From assembly GCF_022539665.2 (NCBI RefSeq), contig NC_081331.1:11688638-11752637 (forward strand): 64,000 nucleotides of DNA, read 5' to 3'. Under the pieces are notes generated by a model, which saw only the letters and a list, made by a program, of their open reading frames with translations, was not told the origin of the DNA and made no database searches. Positions within the stretch are counted from its first letter, which is position 1. Each line of letters opens with the position of its first letter. Position numbers and translations under genes: made by a program. Source of the stretch: Daphnia carinata (lineage: Eukaryota; Arthropoda; Branchiopoda; Diplostraca; Daphniidae). Shown one piece after another: positions 1 through 11,830 of the stretch.

Positions 1-148
1 CATTTGCAAAGCCTAAAAAGAATAAACTTTGTTTTTTTTTCTTCTCATCAATTTTGGTGTTCCAGTCGCGCCTATTCTCATCTTTGTTTACGACTGGGGT
101 AATCATCCACCAAGGACGGACCGTACTTCTTTTTGTTGTTGTTGTTGA

Positions 149-170
149 TTTTTTTTTTTTTTTTTTTTTT
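149..170. repeat. poly-T run (22)
   Basis: Uninterrupted T22, preceded at 133-147 by a short TTG array. It is too long for a normal polypyrimidine tract and most likely slippage-generated. Confidence 0.95.
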
Positions 171-358
171 AAAGAATACGGATGGAATAGAAATAAAAAT
201 TTCAGAAATATGGATCCTAGGTGGTTGGCTTTTTGCTGGTGTAACTCGTCATTTAAACAAGTCTTAGCCCTAAGGAGGAATTGCTTTCTGGACAGTTTCT
301 TTTTTCTTTCTTTTTTTTTTTTTTCTATCCCTTCGTCCGTTTTCAAGTTGAAAAAAGG

Positions 359-386
359 AAAAAAAAAAAAAAAAAAAAAAAAAAAA
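359..386. repeat. poly-A run (28)
   Basis: Uninterrupted A28, the longest homopolymer found in the window. No target-site duplication or poly-A-tailed element body was recognised upstream. Confidence 0.95.
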
Positions 387-1032
387 GTGTGAGAAGTGTA
401 GTGTGATATTCTGAGAGTTGTTGCTCACGTCATTTAACCGAGCGGCGTGAGTTTTTGAAAGTCACGGCTCGACGGTTTTATTGGAACCTTTTCACGAGGA
501 GCGTCAAGGGTTATTTTTATATTTTTCTTTCACCGTCCACACATTTTTTTTTCTTTTTTTTCTGGAAATGTTAACGTGGCCGAAAAAAAAAAAAAAAATC
601 TTTCGGGGGGTTAATTTTCGGGAAAACGTTTACGACTTTGAGTAAGCAAAACTCATGATCGCTAGCAGACATTTCTACCTTTTTTAGCTAAACTGGTGTC
701 GTCGAGGCCAGTCATAAAAAAAAAAAAAAAAAAGGAAAAAGACATTGAACTAAAAGATCACTAAAGTTGACAAAAGATCTCTTTTCTTTTTGAGATTTAA
801 CGATCGCTGGAAATAGCAAAAAAAAAAAAAAAAAAAAAAAAAGCCACACACAAAAAAATAAATGGTATTTTGTAAAAATGCGCGCGCCATTAATACGATA
901 GACGAAAAAATTGGAAGACGAGCGAAAAAAAAAAAAAGAGAGAGAGAGAGAGCATATCCGGTGGTTTGCAAGACACAGCTGGTTTGGATCATTGAGGATG
1001 ACGGACGACCGCAAAAGGCCAACGGGTCCACT

Positions 1033-1069
1033 AAGAAGAAGAAGAAGAAGAAGGGGGGGGGGGGGGGGG
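1033..1069. repeat. (AAG)n followed by poly-G (17)
   Basis: An AAG triplet array runs directly into 17 consecutive G residues. The compound structure gives spurious Lys/Gly/Arg-rich ORFs. Confidence 0.95.
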
Positions 1070-1886
1070 CCAACAGGTTGCGACCAGACATTGGAAAGAG
1101 GAAAAGTTCAAGTGTCAACCACTTTCTGCCTTCCGCAATCAAGAGAGAATGAGGATGAGGGAGTTTTTAAAAAAAAAAAAAAAAAAAAATTACAAGTTGA
1201 TCTTTGGTAGGACATTTTTGTCCTGAAAAAGACACTGTACAATCGAGGAGGAATGACCCGTCTCAACTTTCTTTTCAAACCGTTTGTCTTTAATGGTAGC
1301 AAATAAAAAAAAAAAAAAAAAAGGAACGAACATGTGCACCCAATATGACGCACCCCGTGTCGTTTCTATGGCAACAAGTGGGCCGTCAACGAGGGGGAGA
1401 AGCTGCCGGACAAGCTGGGGAAAAAAGAAATAATATTCAATAACACAAACGCTAGCCATTTCTTTTTCATATGGCCGAACAGAACAGGACCGGAACTCGT
1501 TACCCTGCGAGCAATTTGACAGGAGGTAAAAGAAAAAAAAAAAACATTCGAAAATGATGGCAATGAATTCCACGCTAGCAAAAGTGTCAAAAAATTACAC
1601 GAAACCCTGCCCCTTGAAAACACAAAAACAAAAAAAAAAAAAAAAAAAAAAAATGAACTAAAAGACGAAGAAGAAGAACGACGACAAGAGTCATCCTGCT
1701 GTTAATACTACGCGCGGGTCATGGCAACCTTCGGAACAGGTGAACGACTCATTTCCGCTCACTCTTTCTTTCTCATTCTCTTGGAAGAAAATAAAAACAA
1801 GAGAGAGAGAGCGGGATCACACGCTGTCGCGCGCAGTTCAACCGCAGCTACCGGATAAAGAAATAAGACAAGGAGAGAGTTTTCTT

Positions 1887-1890
<4 letters not shown>

Positions 1891-1919
<29 letters not shown>
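1891..1919. repeat. (TG)n microsatellite
   Basis: 29-bp perfect TG array following a T-rich stretch. Confidence 0.97.
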
Positions 1920-1920
<1 letters not shown>

Positions 1921-3045
1921 GTTGTGCGTATAAATTTGGAAGAGTAAAAAAGAAACAAAGAAGTTGCCCTTCATGTTACGCCCCGTTCCACAGACTATAT
2001 CTCAACCCACCCCAAGTCCAAGGCAACATCACGCGACGACCCCGTTGCTAGGGGGTCACGCGGGACTTGCTTTTTGGTGGAAGAAGGGCCAAGGTTACAT
2101 TAGACATCTATAGGTAACACTACGCTACAACTGCACACCTATCAAATAGAGGGAAAAAAAAATGAGAAAAGAAAGACAGGAAAGACGACATTACACACGA
2201 CAAAGATGACCCCTCCCCTCCCTCTCCTCCTACCCTATAATACCAAGTCTTCCCATCTTTTGATTTGATTTCTCATTTTAGGGTCCCCAAATCGAGTGTT
2301 TTATGGAACACAAGGAATCTGGGAATAGGAACGATATCGTCAAACGAAGACGTACGTGCGTTATAGGACGAACCCCCAAAAAGATAAATTAAGAGATACG
2401 TTCCCCCCCCCCCACCTTCGCTTTTCAACACCCAACAACCCCAGGTGATTTCAATCTCTTTTCGTGTGTTGAAAGAAAGGAGACAAGTTGAAAGGTGAGC
2501 CCTAGAAAGAGAGGGGGGGTGACGAGAGATGTGAATCTACACGATTTTTTCCCACACGAAAGTAACTTCCGTCATTCAATTTTTTTTTTTTTCCAAAACA
2601 AGAGAAAATGAAAACTCCATCAAATTGGTTACTAAAAAAAAAAAAAAAAAAAAAATCAATATCGATCGTATAGGGCGAATCGGATACGCCCTACAGCTGC
2701 AGGAAGTCTATACACGTTCACGCTCTTTCTTTTTTTTTTTTTTTTCCTACCCGTATGATTACCCAACGGACATCGAAGAAAAAAAAAAAATAAAATAGAG
2801 AAAACCAAACAAACAGATCTGCTGGTGCCAACATATTACATGGATTCTCTCCAGTGTGACATTGATATTGTTTATAGACCAAAACATTTCGGAAAGAAAA
2901 AAGGGGGCCAGGTTGTGCAATCCTCTGTGGAGGAGAGACTGAAGAAAATGACGATCGCATGACCCATCCACCACACCTTTGGGAAGAAGAGGGGCCAGCT
3001 CACTCTCTAGCATCTCTATTACGTACCCAAAAGAGAGAAGGAAAG

Positions 3046-3072
3046 AAAAAAAAAAAAAAAAAAAAAAAAAAA
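3046..3072. repeat. poly-A run (27)
   Basis: Uninterrupted A27. Confidence 0.95.
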
Positions 3073-3184
3073 TTCTGGAAATACGAGAAGCGTCTTTAGC
3101 ATTACACATATGATATAACTAAGACTTTTTATTTTCTTTTGTTATAGTGGCTGAAGTGTCTTGGATCAAGAAAGCGGAGAAGGT

Positions 3185-3200
3185 CCCCCCCCCCCCCCCC
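3185..3200. repeat. poly-C run (16)
   Basis: Uninterrupted C16. Long C/G homopolymers are rarer than A/T ones in most animal genomes. Confidence 0.95.
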
Positions 3201-5081
3201 TCAAGTTCTATGCTTCTCTTTTCGCCGCATCGAGGGCCATACGTACGGACGCTAAAGGGAAAGTCATTGGCTAATACTTTGTATTTTATTATTAGATAAG
3301 GTGAAAGGAATGAGATGAAGTAAAGATGCGGGCTTCGACCTTTTTTCTTTTATTCTGGCAATTCCTTTGACTTTAAGGAGAGAAGAAAAAAAAAAGGAAA
3401 ACGAAAAAATCCGACACCAAGAGGACGCTCGTGTGAATGCCCCATCCGGCAAAAGGGGATGGTCATTTGACACGGCAATACGGGTCCTATCTGTCCGTCT
3501 TTTTCTTTCTTTTTTTTTTTATTGCTTCATCATTTAAAAAGAAAGACACGTACAAAAAGGGAATGAATGCTCATACAAGTAAAAGGCAATAATGGTTTAA
3601 CTTAAGAGCTGATAACCAGTTCATGCTGGCCGTTTTGTCAAGTCGCAAAAAGAACCAGATTCAAACAGCCATTATTTATGTTCAACCATTTTTTTGTTTT
3701 AGAATTACCAAATTGTTTTTCTCTAAAGCAGGAAAAAAAAAATCAAAATCGAAGAAAAAAAAAAAACAACACGAAAACCTCCCAAAAAAAGGAGGAAACG
3801 GCAATCAAATGTGAACAACAAAAAAAAAAAAAAATAAGGAAAATAATAAAATGAAATTGCTTAAAGCCCTCCGGTCAATTCATTATAAACTTTTTTTTTT
3901 TTTTTTTTTTATAGCCGACCAGAGGAAGCCCAAGCAGATAAGAGACAGAGGTAGCCGGAGTTGAGCGGAAGTCTTGCTCCGCTCATTAGAAGCTATTTAA
4001 CTGCCCGTTTATAAATATATTTATTTTCATTTTATTTGAAAGGAAAAAAAAAAAAAAAAGAATTCCAACAAACACACACGAAAAAAAAAAATATATATAT
4101 AAGGAAAAAAGAAAAATGATTTCACTATTTTAATTTATAATCTTACGAGACGGTCGTCATGCCTTGTGACATGAAAAAAAAAAAAAAGAGAAATAAAATA
4201 TACATGTACGATATTCATCTCTTTCTTCTTTCTTCTTCCCCTCACCGTTTTTCCCTGAGATTCCGAGTCGACTTGCTTTATTGTCCAAAAGATCCCAACA
4301 GAGGAGCTTCTAACCCTTTTATTTTATTTTTTACTTATCAAATCTCCCGATAAAAATGTTCCTTTTTTTTTTTCCGGTAGTGGAACACACGTTGCCGCCA
4401 CATTCCAGTCGAAAATCCATCAACGGCTGGGAGAAAAAAAAAAAAAAAAAAAAGGACCGCAAAGTGCACACGCAGACAAAACAAAAATGGCTGTCGAAAT
4501 GTTGAAAATGCGCCTCGGAATAGTGTGGTATTTTAGCAACGTCTAAAATTATTATCGAAAGAGAAAAAGAAATGTGTTGATCCCCCTATTTTTTTTTGTG
4601 TGTGTGTCTGTGTTCCAGTAGTTGTCAATCGACAACTATTTTTTTTTTTTCTTCTTTCCCTTGAGCTGCACAACATCGACCCCCCCTTTTTTTTTTTTTC
4701 CTTTCTCAAACAGATAAAACATTCCATCGGTGGAACGCCTCCGGTTCGGACGAGAATCTTCATCCGGACCCAACCCAAACCCAACTGGATTTCCAAATTT
4801 TTATTTCATTTTTTTTTTTTTCTTTTCTCTTTAGTTAAACAAACCAGAACGATAATGGGAGAAGCCATTTCTTTGTTAATGTGTACGTATTTGTCCTGCC
4901 GTTTCTCAAACGATCCGCGCAATCCATCGAGAAAAATAGGGACAATGTAAAAAAAAACAAAAATAAATAAATAAAACGAGCTAAAAGATGCGGCAATAAA
5001 AAAAAATATAAGAAATCAACACGTAGAGAATCCAATAGGATCGACACGACAGGCATTTTCCCTTGGCCACTCACGCTAAAT

Positions 5082-5095
5082 CCCCCCCCCCCCCC
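5082..5095. repeat. poly-C run (14)
   Basis: Uninterrupted C14, about 100 bp before the poly-G run at 5198. The two are complementary and could pair as a hairpin. Confidence 0.95.
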
Positions 5096-5197
5096 GTCTG
5101 CTAAACTTGCAGGCCCTTTTATAAGTGCTACGATCGCCCTTGTGAGCAGGGACGTTAGCGTGGGAAAACTCAAAGCTTTTTCGAGTAAAAAACTAAA

Positions 5198-5217
5198 GGG
5201 GGGGGGGGGGGGGGGGG
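5198..5217. repeat. poly-G run (20)
   Basis: Uninterrupted G20, the longest G/C homopolymer found here; a potential quadruplex former. Confidence 0.95.
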
Positions 5218-5461
5218 AATAAAAGAAACCAGTCGGTGCCGAATTCAGCCGGACCGATGGTGGTGTCATGTGTACAGGCGGACACGGGAAAGTTCAAGTT
5301 AAAAAGACACGGGAAAAAAAAAAAAAACATTACAACTATCCAGGTGTGTAACGTAAGAAAATACGAAAGAGTTTCGTTTGTTAATTGGATTTTGAAAAAA
5401 AAAAATAAAATAAAATACAAAGTTCCATTCTGCTTGCCTATTTTTTTTTTTTTTTTAATTC

Positions 5462-5486
5462 GTGTGTGTGTGTGTGTGTGTGTGTG
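5462..5486. repeat. (GT)n microsatellite
   Basis: 25-bp perfect GT array, followed by a CGTG interruption. Confidence 0.97.
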
Positions 5487-6903
5487 CGTGTGTTGCCAGG
5501 CGATAGGACTTTTTGTTTAGATATTGATTTAGCGATTCATGGCGAGTCGCGCAATTGTCATCTGCTTTCGTTCCAGTTCCGGCCCGCAAAAACTGTTTGT
5601 GTATCCCTCAGGTGTACGTCGGTTGTCAGGGCGTGTAAAGACGCCGAAAAGTTTGTTGCTGTTGGCGTGTCAACGCTATTTTCTTTTTTAAAGGCATTTC
5701 TACTTTTTCCCACAGAACAAAACATAAATCGCCATGTTTTTGTGATTGTTTTTTTTTTCTTTTACATGGCTTCACTAGAATTTTTGAAAAGAAAAAACCT
5801 TGTCGAAATAAACGTAAACTGTCTGTCTTTAATTGACATCAACAAATCATCAAGGCTGTCCATCAAATTTTACACGGAGGGAGAAAAAAAAAAAGAAGAA
5901 ATGATTAAATTTATCCTTAAATTGGAAATGGAGGACTGGTGATGGACGTCAACAAATTCTGAATTTCATTTCGTTTACAACAACAACAAAAAAAAATCAA
6001 ATAAAAAAGGGACAATGTTATCTCAAAAATGTTGGCATTTATCTCTTAATTGGTAAACAAATGAAATTTAAAAGTTTGTTTTTTCCTTTTTTTTTTTTTT
6101 TTTTTTTTTCTCGAATGGACAGGGGATTCGGTAAATCCCGTTTGTTGAGGACGTCATTTTGCCGGTGCTACACACGCGAAATCTCGTACGCGGCTAAACC
6201 TTTTCCCTCCGACAGAAAAGACAAAGTGTTTCTAGCGTGTACGCGCACTTGTCGTGTTTCACGAATCGTACGTTAACGGACTCGCAGCTAAGTCCCGTCC
6301 AAATTGAAACGAAATCATTTCTCGCTTTCCAATTGAGCGCGTGTGACAAGCAAATAACTTTTGTTCAAAGAGTCACGTTGACGCATTGATTTTTATTTTT
6401 CTTTTTTTACAGTTCGAAAAGAAAAAAAAAAAGGTTTTTCTTTTGAATATATTTAACTACGTCGTTGTTTATTATTATTTATTCAATTTTTCTTTTTTTG
6501 GCCGGCCAAATGTCGAAGGAAACGACAACATCAAAAAGACGATCGGAAAAGGCTGTCCGCGTATATATTTAAAAAAAAAAAAAAAGGAAGAAATTCACGA
6601 CCGACTAATAAAAAAATAACACGGCACCATCGAACGATACAAACACGCAACGAAAAAAAAAAAAATAATAATAAAAATAGAAGAAGAAGACGAAAATGGA
6701 CGAAAGGCGAATGGATAGGTCTCTCGCTCTCTCGCTCTCTTCGACCGTAAAGGACACGGGCTATACAAACAGAAACCATCCGCACTGCGGAGACGTATTA
6801 CGCGCGTTTGAATAAAAAAAGAAGTCACACAACCCGATCCTTTTTCTTTTCTCCTTTTCGTATATACGTGATATTTATTTAAAAGTCGAACTATAGAGAG
6901 GGG

Positions 6904-6946
6904 GAGAGAGAGAGAGAGCAAAAGCCACACACACACACACACACAC
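6904..6946. repeat. (GA)n plus (CA)n compound microsatellite
   Basis: GA array 6904-6918 and CA array 6926-6946, separated by seven bases. A further AG array lies at 6994-7012. Confidence 0.95.
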
Positions 6947-6993
6947 GCAGACATTTTTTTGTACGGGTTTTGTTTCTTCTTGGTGGGATTTTC

Positions 6994-7012
6994 AGAGAGA
7001 GAGAGAGAGAGA
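6994..7012. repeat. (AG)n microsatellite
   Basis: 19-bp perfect AG array. Confidence 0.95.
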
Positions 7013-8334
7013 AAGAGATCGGTAGGAAATGATTATGTCACAAATGGTGGTTACAGTCGCTTGGGGTAGTGGTATCTCAAAGTTATTTCTCTCCCCACCC
7101 CCTCCATGTCTGGGTATTTTTTTTTTTTTTGTTTGTTTGTTTCCCTTTTAAAAAAATAAAATCTGGCTGATACATTTAACAGATAAAATTGTTTTCTGTG
7201 TAAATGTTCCGAGTTTCTTTCCTTTTTTTTTATTTTTTATCTTCGTTTCGTGAGTTTTGTTCCATCGATCTCTTTGGGAGTTCTTGGGTCCGCTACTGGA
7301 TAATATTAAGGGAAAAAAAAAATGGTCAAGAGCGGCGGGATGCTATTAAAAGAAATAAACCCCCTCGGAAAAAAAGGGGGAAACAGAAAAAAAAAAAAAA
7401 AGACGAGAGAAAAATGACAACCCCCCACACACACACAACGGTTGCGACTCTCTCTTGTGGGGTAAACGGCCATTTTGAAATCGAAAAATAGCAACAAAAG
7501 AATCACGGCGGGGGATATTACAGTTGTTTAATGTTTTCAAGTGAAAAAGAAAAAGAAAAAAAAGCACGCGACTCGAAGAGATGCGGGAGGTATAGAGCGC
7601 ATTTCTAAAAAAAGAAAAGACGTGGGCCCAGGCCTTTTTTTTTTTTTTTATTATTATTATTATTCCACCCTTAAATGACACACAAGCAGACAAGGGTATT
7701 AACATCTTTCGTGATTCCCTTTTTGAACTTGTACGATCCCGCATGGAGAAGAAATCAAGAATCGATTGTTTGTACGCACTAAAAGGAAAAAAAAAGTGCT
7801 TTGAAGTCCCCTCCTCGCCTTATCCGATAACCTCCCAAGAAAAGAATACGATTTTAAATCGCATAAAGAGTTACCATCAAATTGAACCTTGCGTAACATT
7901 CTTTGATAAGAGCTTAAGGGTAATGATCGATAAATGACACTAATCTAGTCATTTTCAAAAGCTTCTTTTTTTTTTTTTTCATTGTAAATCATAAAAGAAA
8001 AAAAAGGAGGGGGGGGGTTTGCTTTTTTTTTTTTTTTTTTTTTGTGCTACATCAAAAGACCTGTCGCTACGAAGTCGTTTGGCGTAATGAAGAAAGCGCC
8101 TAACAGGAAAAAGAGAATTTAAAAAAAAAAAAAAAGGGAGCGGCAAGCCAAACAGAGAAAGAATCCAAGACTCAGGGAATCCCACGTTGTTCAGTAATGC
8201 CGACATCCTTGCGATAATTACACAACAATTTGACGAGAGGAAAAAAAAAGAAGGGCGAACACGGTGCAATAGAATAAATAGAAGAGAAAGAAAATGGTGT
8301 TAAAAAGAAATCGGTAGTTGTAGTGGAAACAGAG

Positions 8335-8352
8335 CACACACACACACACACA
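8335..8352. repeat. (CA)n microsatellite
   Basis: 18-bp perfect CA array. Confidence 0.95.
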
Positions 8353-9201
8353 AACTTCCGGCTGTTGTGTGGTCTCCCTTCTATAATATTTATATATATT
8401 TTTTTTTTTTCGAAGAAATAAAAATGCCTTGTTTTTTTTTCTTCGAGGAAACCATCAAGAAAGAAGACAACAAAACAAGGGGGTAAAGTGGATTTCCTGA
8501 TTCTTTTCTCTTTTATCGAATGTTTCAGGAAAAAAAAAAAAGAGAGCCATTCCTTGGAAAAAAAAAATCGAAAACAATGGTGAGAAATGATCTCTCGTTT
8601 TATATCGGTGGCATCCATATTTCGCACCGAGTGCTGCGACGTAAACGTGTCCCGTATAAAATCGAACGACGTTACAAGTTGAAAAAAAAAAATAAAAAAT
8701 TGAACGAAATGTTTTTAGACCGTTCCGAGAAGTAAAACTTGACAAGCGGCCATTATTGTATCGACATTTTCGTTTTTAAAAGAGATAGCGGTCGCAAATA
8801 CATAAGAAAACGTTCTACCCAAAAAAAAAAAAGAAAAACATCATTTGTTCATGGAAGATTACAAAAAAAAAAAAAAAAAAAATAAATAATGTTTGATTTC
8901 CATTTATGAATGGTGTTGTTCGGTGGTTGATACAAGCGGGCCAGGCGTCAACAACCTCATCTGTACGCAGATTGGAAGGAGAAAGAAAGAAAAAAAAAAA
9001 AAAAGGGCCAGCGATACAAATCAAGTTTTTTCCCATCTTCTAGACGCCCCATTTCCAATGCAATCCGATTGATAGCGATGGTGGTCGAATACGATTTTCT
9101 GCGGGTCTCTCTATGCAAGACCACATTTACGACTGACGCAACATCACATTCCCCCCCCCTCCCTTACAAAGGCAAGCCATTGAACAATAAGATGAAAGAA
9201 A

Positions 9202-9223
9202 GAACGAACGAACGAACGAACGA
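9202..9223. repeat. (GAAC)n tetranucleotide repeat
   Basis: About five and a half copies of GAAC, running into poly-A. Confidence 0.95.
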
Positions 9224-9675
9224 AAAAAAAAATGACTAGCCATAATAGTTGATATGCATCGCGTTTGACCAGTTTTGTTATTCCATTTTATGTTTTTGAT
9301 TTAAAACGCACAACACGTCATCGCAAACATCACTTTTAAATTTTGTAATTTTTTTGTTTCTTTTTAACGAATAAAGAAATCGAATAAAAGCGGATTTTTC
9401 CAGGGGGTGCCGGACTCCCCTTTTCCTCTCTAGGTGATGATAGAAGCCCCATTTCCTGCTTCCGCCGGTTCAAAACCGTGGCCCGATTGCGCGCATTCAT
9501 AATTTAAAAAAAAAAAGGGGGGGGGGGATGTTGTTTTAAAGCTTTTAAAAAACAGTTCGTTATCACACGCTGGTACAAAACAGTTAACAACACCATTACA
9601 AACGTACCGACCCCAACTTGATGATTTTTTTGTCGTCCTCATTTCTTATTTCCTTCCCGTAGGTTAGGCCCATTT

Positions 9676-9691
9676 TGTGTGTGTGTGTGTG
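9676..9691. repeat. (TG)n microsatellite
   Basis: 16-bp perfect TG array. Confidence 0.93.
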
Positions 9692-10408
9692 GAATCCCTT
9701 CCTTTAATCCCAAATTAATATTTAATCCAATCCATTATGAACGGCTCAAAAATTTAATCTTTCTTTTTAACCCATTAGTCGACAAGCAAAGTACACAAGA
9801 AAAAAAAAAAAATTTGGGGAAACCCAAAACATGTTGGTATTACTAAAGAACCAATTAGGACGAGCTACTTCCGCACTCATTCTGCACATTCCGGTTCGTT
9901 TCCTTTCCAAAATAAAGAAGAAAAAAAAAAAGAGTTGCAACAAAAGCAGGTGAAGCCAGTCGTTCTCCTCCTCCACCGCTAAGTATTTCAGCTTCAACAA
10001 GCAAAACAACATTTACAAGAAAAAACAAAAAAAAAACAAGAAAGTCCGTCAGCTCCAGACTTTCCACCTGACTTGATTTGATGGCCGTTAAAAGAAGAAG
10101 AAAATTGTGTGTGGGGGAGGACGAAGAGAAAGGCACGCGCGCGCGTTGCACGAACGTGCCGACTCCCGCAACGACTTCTTGTTTCCACCCCGTTCGACCT
10201 TCTCATTTTGTCTCATCTTTGCGGTTTTCTTGTTGTTTCGATTCGACTCGATGATCTCGGACGTCGTTTTCTTCTCTCTTTCGTCCTAGGTCCTCGGCCC
10301 AAGTTGAGCGTGAAACCGCACACGCACAACCGCTAGTAGCAGAGAATGTACATAAGTGCGGAAAGGGGGAATCGAAAACGATCCAGATATATAGACACAC
10401 AGTGTTGC

Positions 10409-10428
10409 TATAGACTCTCGCGTCTATA
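10409..10428. repeat. 7-bp-stem inverted repeat
   Basis: TATAGAC, a six-base loop TCTCGC, then GTCTATA. It sits inside a longer stretch in which TATA and ACACACAGT words recur in both halves. No gene boundary is evident beside it, so a terminator or cruciform role is speculative. Confidence 0.5.
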
Positions 10429-10546
10429 TAACACACAGTAGCTACTTCATTGCAAGTGAGGCGGTGCTGGCGCGTGCATCTTTTATTTGGCCTTTATGTC
10501 TTCGAACCCACCACCACCACTAGGCAAACTATCGCGGCAGATAGAT

Positions 10547-10573
10547 AAAAAATAAAATAAAATAAAATAAAAA
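10547..10573. repeat. (AAAAT)n pentanucleotide repeat
   Basis: About five copies of an AAAAT unit. Confidence 0.9.
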
Positions 10574-11101
10574 CGAAAATAGGAAGAACGGCGGGGGGAG
10601 TAGCAAAAAAAAAAAAAAAAATGAGGACGAACGCATTGCACGAACGAGAGGATCAGGACCCCCTATCGGTGGATGAGAAAACGGGTATTTGAGCGTCGTG
10701 TAATTTGCTGTGTCTTCTACATCTCGATTGAGGGTTGGCCTCGAGACGCAGCAGATAACTAAAAAAAAAGAGAGAGAGAGAGAGAGGAAAGGGGGGCATG
10801 AAACGCGAAAACTGCCTGTAATTCACACAGGCTATCCCGTTTGAAATTGTCGTACTACGGGAATATGTGTGACGTTCGTTTCCTGGCCAAAGCATTTAGT
10901 TCTTGAATAGCGGCAAAGGGAGAAATTCTTTTTACAAACTGATCTTTGTGACGAAGAAAGCACAGAAAAAATAAAAAAAGAAAAAGAAGAGGGGATAGAA
11001 TTGATATACAGGCTTTTCTTTGCCTACCCTCCCCAACCCAATTTGAATTCTACAACCTCATTCCGTTGGTTGTTGGCAGCCAATAAAAAACGTCTCCGCG
11101 A

Positions 11102-11830
11102 TTGTTTGTCACGATGCCAGCAAGATTGGAAGGCAGTAAGCAAAAGAAGGATGAAAAAAAAAAAGGAATTGCGAAGAAAAGATTGAGTCAAGTTGTGTGG
11201 ACTCTTCTACCCCCCCCCCCCCCACTCTTTGACTATATACTTGTCGGGATTCGAATGGACCGCCCTTTTTGGATCGATGATGTCGCCATTTCCCCCCCCC
11301 CTTTTTTTTACCAAGGGAGGAGAAATTGTGAACGCGGAGAAGACGATCTTTTGATCGATCGTTTCTTGTTTATGATTTCCCTTTTGGTCGGCTTCATCTT
11401 TCTACATCCCAAAAAACAACGTTTTGATTTTATTTCACGTAATTTTTCTCTTATAATATTTCAAAAAGAAACAACAAAAAAACAATTTGATCACACCCCA
11501 CGCAAAAAGAAAATGGATAGACGAGGTGAAGAAAGGTTTCACTCGTCGGCCGTCATCATTAACATCAAATTTGAAAAAAACGGGATCATTTCTCTTCATC
11601 GCTTAAAAGCGATCAATCATTTCTACGTGGTAATTTACGAAAATTGTTTTTCAAAAATGCCTGCTTTCCATAAGTGTTTTTTCAATGAAGAAAAACAAAA
11701 AAAAAGAAAGACGAAAATCAAGTTAGTTCGTTGTGTACCCTCGTATATAACCAAGCGTCGTATTTTTTTTTGTACGTCTTCGGAACCCAAAGTCGGTCCG
11801 ACTCCCGCAACGATTTCCCCCCCTTTTTAG
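11102..11830 (+). CDS. long low-complexity ORF, doubtful protein
   Basis: The longest open frame I see in the window, 242 codons from a TTG; the first in-frame ATG is at 11114. The predicted product is basic, with a Lys-rich start, a proline run encoded by C14 at 11210-11223, a short hydrophobic segment (FLFMISLLVGFIFL) that could span a membrane, then Lys/Arg-rich sequence and a Pro-rich end. No family is recognised. Homopolymers inside the frame (A, C and T runs) supply stop-free codons, so the length is less improbable than it looks. Codon choice is not clearly coding and there is no recognisable promoter. Probably fortuitous; an orphan gene is possible. Confidence 0.12.
   Translation: MFVTMPARLEGSKQKKDEKKKGIAKKRLSQVVWTLLPPPPPLFDYILVGIRMDRPFWIDDVAISPPPFFYQGRRNCERGEDDLLIDRFLFMISLLVGFIFLHPKKQRFDFISRNFSLIIFQKETTKKQFDHTPRKKKMDRRGEERFHSSAVIINIKFEKNGIISLHRLKAINHFYVVIYENCFSKMPAFHKCFFNEEKQKKRKTKIKLVRCVPSYITKRRIFFCTSSEPKVGPTPATISPPF
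11210..11223. repeat. poly-C run (14)
   Basis: Uninterrupted C14 inside the 242-codon ORF. Confidence 0.95.

Larger units (their letters stand above)
1..9700. other. homopolymer-dense non-coding stretch
   Basis: No gene is called here. The sequence is saturated with poly-A and poly-T runs of 10-28 bases, plus poly-G and poly-C runs and TG, CA and GA arrays. Open frames in this part mostly translate as runs of Lys, Phe, Pro or Gly and are by-products of homopolymers. Short GC-richer patches (about 420-510, 960-1110, 1345-1420) carry no complete gene model. It reads as intergenic or intronic DNA. Confidence 0.75.

Noticed and set aside
5466-5942. 158-codon plus-strand ORF
   Set aside because: It begins in the GT array, which codes for Cys-Val repeats, and continues through T- and A-rich tracts. 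There is no start context or recognised domain, and several internal acceptor-like sites suggest non-coding sequence.
9412-9535. GC-rich patch ending in a poly-G run
   Set aside because: Short, with no consistent frame or splice signals and no repeat copy elsewhere.
11240-11262. TTCGAAT word as a possible tRNA T-loop
   Set aside because: The flanking five bases do not pair, and no acceptor stem or anticodon arm is found at the right distances.
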